NCBI RefSeq assembly: GCF_003143855.1
Contig: NZ_QFRK01000021.1
Coordinates: 80,021 to 144,020, forward strand
Direction: 5' to 3'
DNA from: Streptomyces sp. NWU339
GTDB lineage: Bacteria; Actinomycetota; Actinomycetes; Streptomycetales; Streptomycetaceae
Length of the DNA: 64,000 nucleotides
Positions 50,500 to 58,360 of the stretch are shown in pieces. The first letter of the stretch is position 1; each line of letters starts with the position of its first letter. The notes below the pieces were generated by a model that was not told the DNA's origin, made no database searches, and saw only the letters and a program-made list of their open reading frames with translations. Made by a program: the position numbers and the translations under genes.

Positions 50500-52812
50500 T
50501 CATGGGTTGCTCCCGGGGGCGATCTCGACGGGCACCCCGTTGAGTACGGCGTTGCCCGACAGCGGGTCGAGGAGGCTGCCGTCGAGCAGCTGGTTCACAT
50601 TGACGCCGGGGTCGGTCGTGGCGTGCCGCAGCCGGGTGCCGGGCCGGTCGTGGCCCCAGCCGTGCGGGAGGCTCACCACGCCCCGGCGCATCCCGTCGGT
50701 CACCTCGGCGGGCGCGGTCACCTCTCCCCCGGCGCCCTTGACCCGTACCGGCCTGCCGTCGCGGACGCCGAGGAGTTCGGCGTCGTCGGGGTGGATCTGC
50801 AGGGTGCACCGGTTGGAGCCGCCGGTGAGGACGGGGACGTTGTGCATCCAGCTGTTGTTGGAGCGCAGGTGGCGGCGGCCGACGAGGACGAACCCGGCGG
50901 GGCGTTCGTCGAGGGCGGCACGCAGCCGGGGCAGGTCGGCGGCGATCGGTTCCGGCAGCAGCTCCACCCGGCCGCTGCGGGTCCTCAGGGGTTGCGGAAG
51001 GCGGGGGCGCAGTGGTCCGAGGTCGATGCCGTGCGGGTGGGCGAGCAGTTTGTCCAGGGTGAGGCCGTCCGGTTCGGCGCCGAAGCCGTCGCCGTAGGGG
51101 CCGAGGCGGAGCATCATGTCCAGCCGCCGCTCGGGTCCGTCGTCGCCGGTGAGCAGTTTCGCGAGTTCCTCCGGGTCGCGGCCGTGCACCGGGGAGTGCG
51201 GGTCGTTCACCGCCTTGCCGAGGGTCTGGTCGACGACCAGCCGGTCGACGGCCGCCGGCTCCGTACCATGCTTCCCCAAGCTCTCGGCTCCTCCCCCACT
51301 CTCGGCTCCGCTCGAGCGGGGGGACCCCCATGAGCAGGGGAGACCCCAATCCGTAACGGCGAGGACGAGCCGGGCCAGGATCTCGGTCTCCGCCATGCGG
51401 CCGGGTTCCAGTGGGAGCGCGGGGCGGGTGTAGCGGACCTGGTTACGCACGGCGAGGGTGTTGAAGGCGAAGTCGTGGTGCGGGCTCTGCGCGGGCGGGG
51501 GCGGCGGGAGGACGACGTGGGCGTGGCGGGAGGTCTCGTTGAGGTACGGGTCGACGCTGACCATGAAGTCGAGTGAGCCGAGGGCCTTGTCGAGGCGGTC
51601 GCCGTCGGGTGCGGACAGGACCGGGTTGGCGGCGACGGCGATGAGGGCGCGCACCGGCTCACCCTCGTCGGTGGCGGTGTCGATCTCCTCGGCGAGGGCG
51701 GACAGCGGCAGTTCGCCCTTGGCCTCGGGGTGCCGGCTCACCCGGGAGTGCCAGCGTCCGAGGGCGAAGTCGCGGCCGGGTCCGGCGGGGCGCGGGGCCC
51801 TGGCGGTGGCGGCCAGCGGGAAGAGGACGCCGCCGGGCCGGTCGAGATTGCCGGTGAGGGTGTTGAGGACGTCGACGAGCCAGCTGGCCAGAGTGCCGTG
51901 CGGGACGGTGCAGCTGCCGATGCGGCCGTAGACGGCGGCGGTGGGGGCGGCGGAGAGTTCGCGGGCGAGGGTGCGGATGGTGTCCGCGTCGACGTCGCAG
52001 CCGGGGGCCACCGCCTCGGGGGTGAACTCCTCGACGGCTTCGGCGAGTTCGTCGACCCCTCGGACATGGGGCGCCGACTCCCCGAGGTCGACGAGGTCCT
52101 CCGTGAGGAGTACGTGCGTCATCGCGGCGAGCAGCAGGGCGTCGGTGCCGGGCCGGATGGCGATGTGCCGGTCGGCGAGGCGTGCGGTGCGGGTGCGGCG
52201 CGGGTCGATGACGGTGAGGGTGCCGCCGCGAGCCCGGAGTGCCCGGAGGCGGCCGGGGAAGTCGGGCGCCGTGCACAGGCTCCCGTTGGATTCCAGGGGG
52301 TTGGCGCCGATCAGCAGCAGGTGGTCGGTGCGGTCCAGGTCGGGTACGGGGATCGCGTCGGCGTCGCCGAAGAGGAGCCCGCTCGAGACGTGCTTGGGCA
52401 TCTGGTCGAGGGTGGAGGCGGTGAAGAGGCTGCGGGTGCCGAGGCCGGCGATCAGGACGGGCGGGTACAGGGCGCCGGCCACGGTGTGCACGTTGGGGTT
52501 GCCGAGGACGACTCCGACGGAGTGCGGGCCGTACCGCTCGACGACGGGCCGGACACCGGCGGCGACCGCGTCGAACGCCTCCTCCCAGGTGGCCTCGCGC
52601 AGCTCGCCGTCGACCCGGACGAGGGGGGTGCGCAGCCGGTCGGGGTCCGCGTCCAGGGCGGGGAAGGAGGCGCCCTTGGGGCAGATGAACCCCTTGCTGA
52701 ACACGTCGTCACGGTCGCCCCGGGCGCCGGTGACGCGTCCGTCGTCGAGGGTGAGGGTGAGGCCACAGGTGGCCTCGCACAGCGGGCAGATGCGAAGGGC
52801 GGTGCGGGGCAC
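50500..52812 (-). CDS. Molybdopterin oxidoreductase, formate-dehydrogenase-like
   Basis: 770-residue molybdopterin-dependent oxidoreductase of the DMSO reductase/formate dehydrogenase family. The N-terminal [4Fe-4S] motif is C-x2-C-x3-C-x27-C (CPLCEATCG ... ICPKG, residues 8-43). Molybdopterin-binding blocks follow (LIGANPLESNGSLC; SNNSWMHNVPVLTGG). The electron acceptor and substrate are unknown. The GTG at 52812 has GGGAGG upstream. The frame is open far upstream into the neighbouring TetR, but the Fe-S motif and ribosome site fix the start. A repeat of about 80 bases inserts in frame at 51269-51350. Confidence 0.88.
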   Translation of the reverse strand: MPRTALRICPLCEATCGLTLTLDDGRVTGARGDRDDVFSKGFICPKGASFPALDADPDRLRTPLVRVDGELREATWEEAFDAVAAGVRPVVERYGPHSVGVVLGNPNVHTVAGALYPPVLIAGLGTRSLFTASTLDQMPKHVSSGLLFGDADAIPVPDLDRTDHLLLIGANPLESNGSLCTAPDFPGRLRALRARGGTLTVIDPRRTRTARLADRHIAIRPGTDALLLAAMTHVLLTEDLVDLGESAPHVRGVDELAEAVEEFTPEAVAPGCDVDADTIRTLARELSAAPTAAVYGRIGSCTVPHGTLASWLVDVLNTLTGNLDRPGGVLFPLAATARAPRPAGPGRDFALGRWHSRVSRHPEAKGELPLSALAEEIDTATDEGEPVRALIAVAANPVLSAPDGDRLDKALGSLDFMVSVDPYLNETSRHAHVVLPPPPPAQSPHHDFAFNTLAVRNQVRYTRPALPLEPGRMAETEILARLVLAVTDWGLPCSWGSPRSSGAESGGGAESLGKHGTEPAAVDRLVVDQTLGKAVNDPHSPVHGRDPEELAKLLTGDDGPERRLDMMLRLGPYGDGFGAEPDGLTLDKLLAHPHGIDLGPLRPRLPQPLRTRSGRVELLPEPIAADLPRLRAALDERPAGFVLVGRRHLRSNNSWMHNVPVLTGGSNRCTLQIHPDDAELLGVRDGRPVRVKGAGGEVTAPAEVTDGMRRGVVSLPHGWGHDRPGTRLRHATTDPGVNVNQLLDGSLLDPLSGNAVLNGVPVEIAPGSNP
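51269..51350. repeat. In-frame palindromic element inside the oxidoreductase
   Basis: About 80 bases carrying CTCCCCCACTCTCGGCTCCG and CGAGCGGGGGGACCCCCATG resemble a palindromic repeat found in many Streptomyces genomes. Here it lies within a variable loop of the oxidoreductase and adds about 27 residues, rich in Gly, Ser and Pro, without breaking the frame. Confidence 0.6.
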
Positions 52813-52864
52813 GGGGGCCTCCCGGGTACGGCGGCGGTGACGCTCGGACGGGCGGACGCCCCGA

Positions 52865-52882
52865 GCATACCGACCGGTATGC
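52865..52882. promoter_or_regulatory. TetR-type operator upstream of the oxidoreductase
   Basis: GCATACCGACCGGTATGC is an almost perfect dyad sharing ATACCGACCGGT with sites at 33263 and 37305. It sits about 53 bases before the oxidoreductase start. Confidence 0.6.
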
Positions 52883-52900
52883 ACATGGGGGAGCCTCTTG

Positions 52901-52936
52901 CGGGGCCTTCTCGGCCGACCGCCCGAGAAGGCCCCG
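52901..52936 (-). terminator. Hairpin between the TetR and oxidoreductase genes
   Basis: Perfect 14-base arms (52901-52914 and 52923-52936) with an eight-base loop separate the leftward TetR gene from the oxidoreductase, which then has its own promoter region. Confidence 0.7.
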
Positions 52937-53588
52937 GACGGTCGGTCCAGCACCCGCGCCAGATAGGCCCGCAGCATCTCCCGCGGTTCGGCGATGACCT
53001 TCTCGTCGCCCTCGGGCGCCATGCGGAAGGCGAGGTGGACGAGGGTGTCGGCGGTCTCGACGGCGATGAGGAAGGCGCGGCGCAGGTCCTCGTCGATTCG
53101 CGGCGCGGGTGGCCGGAGAGCAGATCGGTGAGCCGGCCGGCGACGCGGTGGTCGGGTTCGGCCCGGCGGGTGCCGACGGGGATCTGGTTGCCGAAGTCCA
53201 CCAGGGAGAAGCCGGGCGCGGTGCGCTTCATGTCCAGGTACACGTCGATCACGACGTCCATGGCCTGCCGCCGGCCCCGGTCGCCGGTGGTTGTTTTCAG
53301 GCGTTCGGCGACCCGCTGCTCGAAGCACTCGAGGTTGCGCTGGGCGAGCGCGTCGACCATCTGGCGCTTGTTGCCGAAGAAGCGGTAGACGGAGCCGATG
53401 GGCACATCGGCGCGCCGCGCCACGGCGCGGGTGCTCAGCTCCTCGTAGCCGACCTCGTCGAGGAGTGCGGCGCAGGCGTCCAGGATTCCGGCCAGCCGTT
53501 CGGTGCTGCGTCTTGCACGGGTGCGCGGCGGAGCGTTGTCGCGTGGGGCACGGGCCTCATGATGCCCGTCGGGTCCCCTCCGGTGCAC
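52937..53588 (-). pseudogene. TetR-family regulator with a frameshift
   Basis: The first frame from the GTG at 53588 encodes a TetR helix-turn-helix (LSTRAVARRADVPIGSVYRFFGNKRQMV, about residues 52-79) up to RLTDLLSGHPRR. The rest of the family-like sequence (IDEDLRRAFLIAVETADTLVHLAFRM to EMLRAYLARVLDRP) lies in another frame from about 53100. One base appears missing near 53095-53110. The second frame has no stop before the oxidoreductase and would fuse to it. By gene order, this may be the ortholog of SCO1712, reported as an antibiotic down-regulator. The right limit is set by the hairpin. Confidence 0.75.
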
Positions 53589-54174
53589 CTCGCCCCCCGG
53601 CAGGACCGCGGCCCTCCGCCGCGAAGGAGGGCACGGCGGGGGCCGCGGTCGGGTGCACGGCGGGAGTCGCGGTCGGGGTCGGTTCCGAGACCGTGATGTC
53701 GGCCGTGCTCTCCACCGGCTTTCCGCGTACGGCCCACACCGAGTCGTCGTCCGCGTAGAGGCGGGCGGTGACCTGGTGCGTGCCGCGCCGGACGGTGTGG
53801 GCGGAGAGGTGGTGGCCGGGGGTGCGCAGCTGTGCGACGAGGCGGTCGTTCACGTAGAGGTGGGCGAGGCCGCGGCCGGGCACCGCCCGTCGGGCGGTGC
53901 CGTCCGGCGAGAAGCGGAAGTTGCGCACGGTCAGCCGTACGTCCCAGCCGCCGTCGGCGTCGGGCGTCACCTCGGCTCCGACCTCGGGCGCGTCCTCCTC
54001 CCCCACCTCGCGGTAGGGGCGGCCCTCGTCGTCCTTCTCCTCCAGGAGCCTGCCGACCGGCGAGGGCGACTCGCCGTTCTCCCCCTGTCCCGCACGCGAG
54101 CCGCAGCCCGCGGCTCCGGCCAGCAGTACGACACAGACCGCGAGTGCGGTGACCGGCTTTCCCGTCCACGCCAT
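53557..54174 (-). CDS. Secreted lipoprotein, cupredoxin-like region
   Basis: 205 residues. A signal peptide (VTALAVCVVLLAGAAGC) ends in a lipobox-type AAGC near residue 24, so Cys is probably lipidated. The mature part is charged, then a beta-rich domain (GGWDVRLTVRNFRFSPDGT, GLAHLYVNDRLVAQLRTPGHHL, GTHQVTARLYADD) that looks like an extracellular Ig or cupredoxin fold. The tail is Pro/Thr/Ala-rich. TACGCT lies seven bases before the ATG, with no ribosome site. Its end overlaps the TetR start by about 30 bases. Confidence 0.8.
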   Translation of the reverse strand: MAWTGKPVTALAVCVVLLAGAAGCGSRAGQGENGESPSPVGRLLEEKDDEGRPYREVGEEDAPEVGAEVTPDADGGWDVRLTVRNFRFSPDGTARRAVPGRGLAHLYVNDRLVAQLRTPGHHLSAHTVRRGTHQVTARLYADDDSVWAVRGKPVESTADITVSEPTPTATPAVHPTAAPAVPSFAAEGRGPAGGRGAPEGTRRAS

Positions 54175-54343
54175 GCCGGGGAGCGTAGAACACGGGTATG
54201 GATTCCCGGATCCCTCTGGAGTCGGATCCCCCTGGAGTCGGGTTCCCCCGTCCTCCGTCACGAGGAGGACGCGGCCCGGGAGCGGGGACGGCCGCGACAC
54301 GCGGGACGGGACCGTGCAGCCCTCTTGCGCCGGGGAAACCGCA

Positions 54344-54366
54344 ATCCTACGGTATTGCATAGGAAT
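54344..54366. promoter_or_regulatory. Candidate operator upstream of hmgA
   Basis: ATCCTA (54344-54349) and TAGGAAT (54360-54366) form an imperfect dyad within 25 bases of the hmgA ribosome site. It may bind the downstream HutC-type regulator; this is weak. Confidence 0.3.
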
Positions 54367-54388
54367 CGCACGCAAGGGAGCAGCGAAG

Positions 54389-55741
54389 ATGAACGATGGG
54401 GGCACCGCCCGCGCGAGCGCATTCGAGCGCGGGGGAGCGCGCAAGGCCGCCGAGGGACTCGACCACCTCTCCGGTTTCGGCAACGAGCACAGCTCCGAGG
54501 CGCTCCCGGGCGCCCTGCCCGAGGGACGCAACTCACCTCAGCGCGCGCCGCTCGGGCTGTACGCGGAACAGCTGAGCGGTACGGCGTTCACCGAGCCGCG
54601 GGCCGACAACCGCCGCTCCTGGCTGTACCGGATCCGCCCGTCGGCCGCGCACCCGGCATTCACCCGCACGGGCAACGGCGCGATCCGCAGCGCGCCCTTC
54701 ACCCAGACCGTGCCCGACCCCAACCGCCTGCGCTGGAACCCGCTGCCCGCGCCGGCGGAGGGCACCGACTTCCTGGCCGGCCTGTGGACGCTGGGCGGCA
54801 ACGGCGACACCACTCAGCGCACCGGAATGGCGGTGCACCTCTACCACGCGACCGCCTCGATGGAGCGGGTGTTCAGCGACGCCGACGGTGAGCTGCTGAT
54901 CGTCCCGGAACAGGGCGGGCTGCTGCTGCGCACGGAGTTCGGGCTGCTGCACGTGGAGCCGGGACACATCGCGTTGGTCCCTCGCGGGGTGCGCTTCCGT
55001 GTGGAGCTTCTGGACGCCTCGGCCCGCGGTTACGCGTGCGAGAACTACGGGGCGCCGTTCCGGCTCCCCGACCTCGGTCCGATCGGAGCCAACGGACTGG
55101 CCAACGCCCGGGACTTCCGGGCCCCGGTCGCCGCGTACGAGGACGTCGAGGGGCCGGTGGAGGTGGTGAACAAGTTCTGCGGCAACCTGTGGTCGGCCAC
55201 CTATGACCACTCCCCGCTGGATGTCGTCGCCTGGCACGGCAACCACGTGCCGTACGCCTACGACCTGCGCCGTTTCAATGTGATGGGCACCATCTCGTAC
55301 GACCACCCGGATCCTTCGATCTTCACGGTGCTGACCTCGCCGAGCGACACTCCGGGGCTGGCCGGGGTGGATTTCGTGGTCTTCGCCCCGCGCTGGCTGG
55401 TGGGTGAGGACACGTTCCGGCCGCCGTACTTCCACCGGAACGTGATGAGCGAGTACATGGGCCTGATCGAGGGCGCGTACGACGCGAAGGCGGAGGGCTT
55501 CGTCCCCGGTGGTGGCTCGCTGCACAACATGATGTCGGCGCACGGCCCGGACCGGGAGACGTTCGAGAGGGCGAGCGCCGCCGAGCTGCGCCCGCAGAAG
55601 ATCGACGACGGCCTGGCCTTCATGTTCGAGACCCGCTGGCCGGTGTCCCTGACACCGCAGGCGGCCCGGGCGGAGCACCTGCAGCAGGGCTACGACGACG
55701 TGTGGCAGGGCCTCGAGCGTCACTTCCGCCCGTTGCACTGA
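54389..55741 (+). CDS. hmgA: Homogentisate 1,2-dioxygenase
   Basis: Opens the ring of homogentisate to maleylacetoacetate in tyrosine/phenylalanine breakdown. 450 residues, normal size. The iron ligands are visible: YFHRNVMSEYMG supplies the His and the Glu six residues later, and SLHNMMSAHGPD supplies the second His. LSGFGNEHSSEALPGALPEG is the family N-terminus. The ATG has AAGGGAG eight bases upstream. A HutC-type regulator follows 29 bases downstream. Maleylacetoacetate isomerase and fumarylacetoacetase genes are not in the window. Confidence 0.96.
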   Translation: MNDGGTARASAFERGGARKAAEGLDHLSGFGNEHSSEALPGALPEGRNSPQRAPLGLYAEQLSGTAFTEPRADNRRSWLYRIRPSAAHPAFTRTGNGAIRSAPFTQTVPDPNRLRWNPLPAPAEGTDFLAGLWTLGGNGDTTQRTGMAVHLYHATASMERVFSDADGELLIVPEQGGLLLRTEFGLLHVEPGHIALVPRGVRFRVELLDASARGYACENYGAPFRLPDLGPIGANGLANARDFRAPVAAYEDVEGPVEVVNKFCGNLWSATYDHSPLDVVAWHGNHVPYAYDLRRFNVMGTISYDHPDPSIFTVLTSPSDTPGLAGVDFVVFAPRWLVGEDTFRPPYFHRNVMSEYMGLIEGAYDAKAEGFVPGGGSLHNMMSAHGPDRETFERASAAELRPQKIDDGLAFMFETRWPVSLTPQAARAEHLQQGYDDVWQGLERHFRPLH

Positions 55742-55769
55742 ACGTTCCCCGACCGGTACGGATAACCCC

Positions 55770-56519
55770 GTGACCTCCTTCGCCCCGGACTCGATCGTCC
55801 TGAACCGCAAGTTGCCGCTCTGGTATCAGGTGTCGCAGTCGCTCCGCGCCTCGATCCTCGGCCGCTCACCCAAGGACCCACTGCGCCTGCCCACCGAGGA
55901 ACAGCTGGCCGGGCACTACGGGGTGAGCGTGCTGACCATGCGGCAGGCGCTGAAGGAACTGGAGGACGAGGGGCTGATCACGCGGCACCGCCGGCGCGGC
56001 ACGTTCATCGAGCCGGATGCCCGGCGGGGCACCCCGGTGCGCCTGCTGGGCTCGGTGGACGCGATCGTGGCCCAGCAGTCCGGCATGACGACCGAACTGC
56101 TGGAGCACGGTCCGGCGCCGGTGCCGGCCGAACTCGCCGAGTACTTCCCTGACTTGTCCGAGGCAGCGGCGTACCACAGGCTGCGCAGCGACGAGAGGAC
56201 GGGAGAGCCGACCAACCACGCCCGCAACTACGTCCGGCCCGAACTGGCCGCCCGCATCGACCTGGACGACCTGGTGCGCTGGCCGATGACCAAGGTGCTG
56301 CGGGATGCCGTCGGGGCGGACATCAGCCGCATCACGGACATCGTGGAGGCGCGGCTCGCGGACCCGGAGACGGCCCGGCTGCTCCAGGTCCCGCTGCTCA
56401 GCCCGATCCTGCACTACACCGGGATCACGTACGACACCGACGGCCGGCCCCTGGACGTGGCCGTCATCAACTACCGGGGCGACCGCTTCTCCTTCACGGT
56501 GACGCTGGACGCCACCTGA
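55770..56519 (+). CDS. GntR/HutC-family regulator
   Basis: 249 residues: an N-terminal GntR winged helix (LPLWYQVSQSLRASI, LPTEEQLAGHYGVSVLTMRQALKELEDEGLI, residues about 12-70) and a UTRA ligand domain (LRSDERTGEPTNHARNYV, with late LHYTGITYDTDGRPLDVAVINYRGDRF). Downstream of hmgA in the same direction, so it may regulate homogentisate catabolism. The GTG start has no clear ribosome site. Confidence 0.9.
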   Translation: MTSFAPDSIVLNRKLPLWYQVSQSLRASILGRSPKDPLRLPTEEQLAGHYGVSVLTMRQALKELEDEGLITRHRRRGTFIEPDARRGTPVRLLGSVDAIVAQQSGMTTELLEHGPAPVPAELAEYFPDLSEAAAYHRLRSDERTGEPTNHARNYVRPELAARIDLDDLVRWPMTKVLRDAVGADISRITDIVEARLADPETARLLQVPLLSPILHYTGITYDTDGRPLDVAVINYRGDRFSFTVTLDAT

Positions 56520-56553
56520 TCCGGTCGGTCCTTCAGGCCGTACGATGCCCAGC

Positions 56554-57810
56554 GTGACGCACGACGACGCTCCGCTGCTGGCGGACCTCATGCCGTGGTC
56601 CGTCGCACCGCCGCGACTCGGCCGGGGGTGGCCGGCGGCCCCCGACCCGGCGGCCCTGAAGGCCCGTTGGGACGCCCTGCTGAAGGCCGTGGGGCCCGAC
56701 CGGGAAGCCCTGTTCCAGCCGACGCGTTCGCGGACGGTGCACACGGCGGTCGGGCAACTGCCGGGCCGGGCGGGCGGCACGGAGAAACTGGCGCGCGCCT
56801 CGGGCCCGTGCCCCGAGCCGGTCCGCGTGCTGCGCTCCCCCTTCGACGAGCAGTGGCTGATCCCCGACCAGCGGCTGATCGACGCGGCCCGCCCCGAACT
56901 GTGGCGGGTGACCGACGAGCGGCAGATCTTCGTCGTCGAGGCCACCGCGGGGCGGAGCGACCGCCCGCGGGGTGAACGCACGCGGAGCGACCGCCCGCCG
57001 GGTGGACGCGCCGGGAGCGGTGGGGCCTGCGCAGACGATCCCGCCGGTCCGCTGCTGCTCGCCACGTCCCTGCTGCCGGTGCTGCGCCCCGGCCGTGTCC
57101 GCCCGCTGTACCGCCGGCCCGGAGGCACGGAACCGAACCTGGCCCCGGCCCTGTCCGAGCACCTCGCGGCACGGCTCGGCCGGGAGGTCCCGGCCGTCGA
57201 CGTGCTCGCCTGGACGATGGCCGTGGTGCGCAACGGGCCAGGCGGGCTCACGGTGCCGCTCACCGGGGACGCCGACGTGTGGGCCACGGGCGTGGAGGTG
57301 GGTCACCGACTGCTGTGGCTGATGCGGCGCGACGGGGAGCGCCCCCGGCTCCCGGGCGGACGCCGTCCCTACGTCCGGGCCCCGCTCCCCTCCCGACCGC
57401 TGACCGTGCGCTACGACCCCGACGAGGAGGCCCTGTTCCTCGACGAGGGCCGCATCTCACCGGTGCCGCCGACGGCCTGGGAGTTCGAGGTGGCTGGGGT
57501 CCGGGTGCTGGAGCGGTGGTGCGCGGTCCGCACGGGCGGGGCCGAGCCGGGCACCCTGGACGCGATCCGTCCGGCCGGCTGGCCGCAGACCTGGACCTCG
57601 GAGCTCCTGGAGCTGATCACGGTCCTCGCCCTCATGGCCGAACTGCGCCCGCTTCAGGTCGCGTCGAGGGGTCGTTTGGCGGTCGACCCGATCACGTCGA
57701 CGGAACTGCACCGGGTCGGCGTACTCCCGGCGCCGAGATCCGCGCGCCGGCCCGCCTCGGTACTGGACACCCACGAGGAAGGACCGGAGGGCCAACTCGC
57801 CCTGCTCTGA
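56554..57810 (+). CDS. Stand-alone type ISP specificity-like protein
   Basis: 418 residues resembling the C-terminal specificity domain of type ISP restriction-modification enzymes, from memory: RSPFDEQWLIPDQRLIDAARPELWRVTDERQIFVVE and LLATSLLPVLRPGRVRPLYR early, EFEVAGVRVLERWCAVRTGG later. There is no helicase, nuclease or methylase domain. Streptomyces genomes carry such orphan copies. An Arg/Asp-rich repeat (residues about 134-153) comes from a 30-base duplication. The GTG at 56554 is chosen since TACGAT lies exactly seven bases before it; an ATG at 56545 is possible. Whether it functions in DNA recognition is unknown. Confidence 0.68.
   Translation: MTHDDAPLLADLMPWSVAPPRLGRGWPAAPDPAALKARWDALLKAVGPDREALFQPTRSRTVHTAVGQLPGRAGGTEKLARASGPCPEPVRVLRSPFDEQWLIPDQRLIDAARPELWRVTDERQIFVVEATAGRSDRPRGERTRSDRPPGGRAGSGGACADDPAGPLLLATSLLPVLRPGRVRPLYRRPGGTEPNLAPALSEHLAARLGREVPAVDVLAWTMAVVRNGPGGLTVPLTGDADVWATGVEVGHRLLWLMRRDGERPRLPGGRRPYVRAPLPSRPLTVRYDPDEEALFLDEGRISPVPPTAWEFEVAGVRVLERWCAVRTGGAEPGTLDAIRPAGWPQTWTSELLELITVLALMAELRPLQVASRGRLAVDPITSTELHRVGVLPAPRSARRPASVLDTHEEGPEGQLALL
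56953..57012 (+). repeat. Tandem 30-base duplication in the type ISP-like gene
   Basis: Two 30-base copies (26 of 30 identical), each starting CGGAGCGACCGCCCG, add an Arg/Asp/Pro-rich insert to the protein without changing frame. Confidence 0.9.
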
Positions 57811-57974
57811 CGCGCCGGACGGCGGCTGAGGCGGATGACAGGTGACGACACGACGGGACCGTGGGCCGGGGAAGGGACGACGTGCCGGTGCTCGGGGTGT
57901 GCGTCGTGCGCCGTGGGGTGACAGGGGACGCGCGCGGTGCCGCGCCAGGACGGTGGGTCCGTCCGGGCGCGGGT

Positions 57975-58238
57975 CTAACGGCTGCCGAGCAGGGAGCGAC
58001 GCAGCCGACGCAGCGGGGCGAAGAGCGAGACACGGCTCGTCCGTGCCCGCGCGCCTCTGGCTCCGTGGTCGCGTGCGGTCAGCTCACGCATCAGCGACGT
58101 CGCCTCGACCGTCTCCCGCTGCGGGACGGCGGGTCCCGCCAGCACCGAGAGGTGGCGGTCCAGGCGCGTACTGGTCGCGCTGCTTCCACAGGTGATCGCA
58201 GGGACCCTGGCCCTGCTGTGCACCGTTATCCGTTCCAT
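57975..58238 (-). CDS. Small basic hypothetical protein
   Basis: 87 residues, Arg-rich, starting MERITVHSRARVPAITCGSS and ending in a basic helix LFAPLRRLRRSLLGSR. No signal peptide or known domain. The ATG at 58238 has GGGGAG four bases upstream, a good ribosome site, and the frame uses GC-rich third positions, so it is probably real. The gap 58239-58360 upstream holds AGGGTTACCCT, a small dyad. I do not recognise a function. Confidence 0.6.
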   Translation of the reverse strand: MERITVHSRARVPAITCGSSATSTRLDRHLSVLAGPAVPQRETVEATSLMRELTARDHGARGARARTSRVSLFAPLRRLRRSLLGSR

Positions 58239-58360
58239 GTCACTCCCCACCCGTACGAGTCCACCCCGGGCAGGGTAACCCTATCGCCCCGTACGGGCAC
58301 TCGTGCATCGCGGCTGCAGGATTCACCTTCCCCGTAAGGAGGTTGACGAACACTCGACGG

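Noticed and set aside
52813..53328. Long N-terminal extension of the molybdopterin oxidoreductase
   Set aside because: The open frame there encodes the out-of-frame half of a TetR; the ribosome site and Fe-S motif place the start at 52812.
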